Assembly (NCBI GenBank): GCA_023247875.1
Contig: JAHFFQ010000002.1
Coordinates: 1-22,525 of the forward strand
DNA length: 22,525 bases
Reading direction: 5' to 3'
Source: Candidatus Omnitrophota bacterium
Lineage (GTDB): Bacteria > Omnitrophota > Gorgyraeia > Gygaellales > Profunditerraquicolaceae
Position 1 is the first letter of the stretch, and each line of letters starts with the position of its first letter. The position numbers and the translations under genes were made by a program. This document shows, in pieces, positions 22,415 to 22,525 of the stretch. The notes under the pieces are model-generated. The model was given only the letters and a program-made list of their open reading frames with translations, had not been told where the DNA came from and made no database searches.

Positions 22415-22525
22415 ATTATGCGGTCATCATAGCCGGCGGAGTGGGCTCGAGGTTCTGGCCTTTTAGCCGCGAGCTTGAGCCAAAGCAATTTATGAAGGTT
22501 ATCGGAGAGGATAGCCTTTTGCAGG
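22411..22525 (+). CDS. manC: Mannose-1-phosphate guanylyltransferase, N-terminal part (3' end outside window)
   Basis: The first 38 codons of a sugar nucleotidyltransferase. AVIIAGGVGSRFWPFSRELE is followed by PKQFMKVIGEDSLLQ: the GGxGSRxWP.SR...PKQF signature is specific for GDP-mannose pyrophosphorylases (ManC/AlgA). The enzyme makes GDP-mannose from GTP and mannose 1-phosphate. Whether the protein also has a C-terminal phosphomannose isomerase domain cannot be seen. Its ATG (22411) overlaps the toxin stop TGA (22412-22414), so translation is likely coupled to the toxin gene. The glycan operon therefore continues past the toxin-antitoxin pair. Confidence 0.9.
   Translation, partial: MNYAVIIAGGVGSRFWPFSRELEPKQFMKVIGEDSLLQ

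Overview
The window is one densely packed surface-glycan biosynthesis locus. All 24 genes I support lie on the + strand. Most neighbours overlap by 4-30 bases or are separated by fewer than 20, so the whole stretch reads as one long operon or a few nested ones. No tRNA, rRNA, IS element or CRISPR array was seen, and no gap is long enough to hold an unrecognised large gene. The first gene lacks its 5' end and the last lacks its 3' end. GT-C membrane glycosyltransferases, a GT9 heptosyltransferase-like enzyme, an O-antigen ligase/polymerase and CDP-sugar genes suggest a Gram-negative-type bacterium. The style resembles uncultivated lineages such as Omnitrophota, but that is an impression, not something I could test.

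Layout. Bases 3-2912 hold two homologous radical SAM/SPASM proteins (the first only as its C-terminal part) bracketing a split transketolase whose second subunit is unusually short. Bases 2928-11813 hold glycosyltransferases: three GT2 enzymes, two large polytopic GT-C-type proteins (one DUF2079, one with a WDxxxYH motif), two small tandem membrane proteins with an apparent winged-helix tail, a CDP-glucose-dehydratase-like SDR and a macrocin/mycinamicin-type sugar O-methyltransferase. Bases 11833-17597 hold a CDP-3,6-dideoxyhexose module: rfbF, rfbG, an extended SDR, a second and complete split transketolase, and rfbH with its diagnostic iron-sulfur cysteines and His-for-Lys replacement. Bases 17594-21153 hold two DPM1-like GT2 enzymes, an O-antigen ligase-like protein and a GT9 enzyme. 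Bases 21122-22414 hold an AbiEi/AbiEii-type toxin-antitoxin pair with its own near-consensus promoter embedded in a perfect 16-bp inverted repeat. The start of manC (mannose-1-phosphate guanylyltransferase) overlaps the toxin stop codon and runs off the end.

How the genes may work together. RfbF, RfbG and RfbH should convert glucose-1-phosphate to CDP-glucose, then CDP-4-keto-6-deoxyglucose, then the 3,6-dideoxy-4-ketose intermediate. Inserting a transketolase pair and an SDR inside this module suggests transfer of a two-carbon ketol unit onto the 4-keto sugar followed by reduction. The product would be a branched-chain 3,6-dideoxy sugar, by analogy with yersiniose, where a different ThDP enzyme adds the side chain. 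This is inference. The first transketolase pair with its radical SAM neighbours may make a second unusual sugar. The glycosyltransferases, the O-methyltransferase and the ligase would assemble and decorate the polymer. The most novel-looking items are the truncated transketolase/radical SAM group, the tandem membrane winged-helix proteins, and the self-contained toxin-antitoxin promoter/operator inside a glycan operon.
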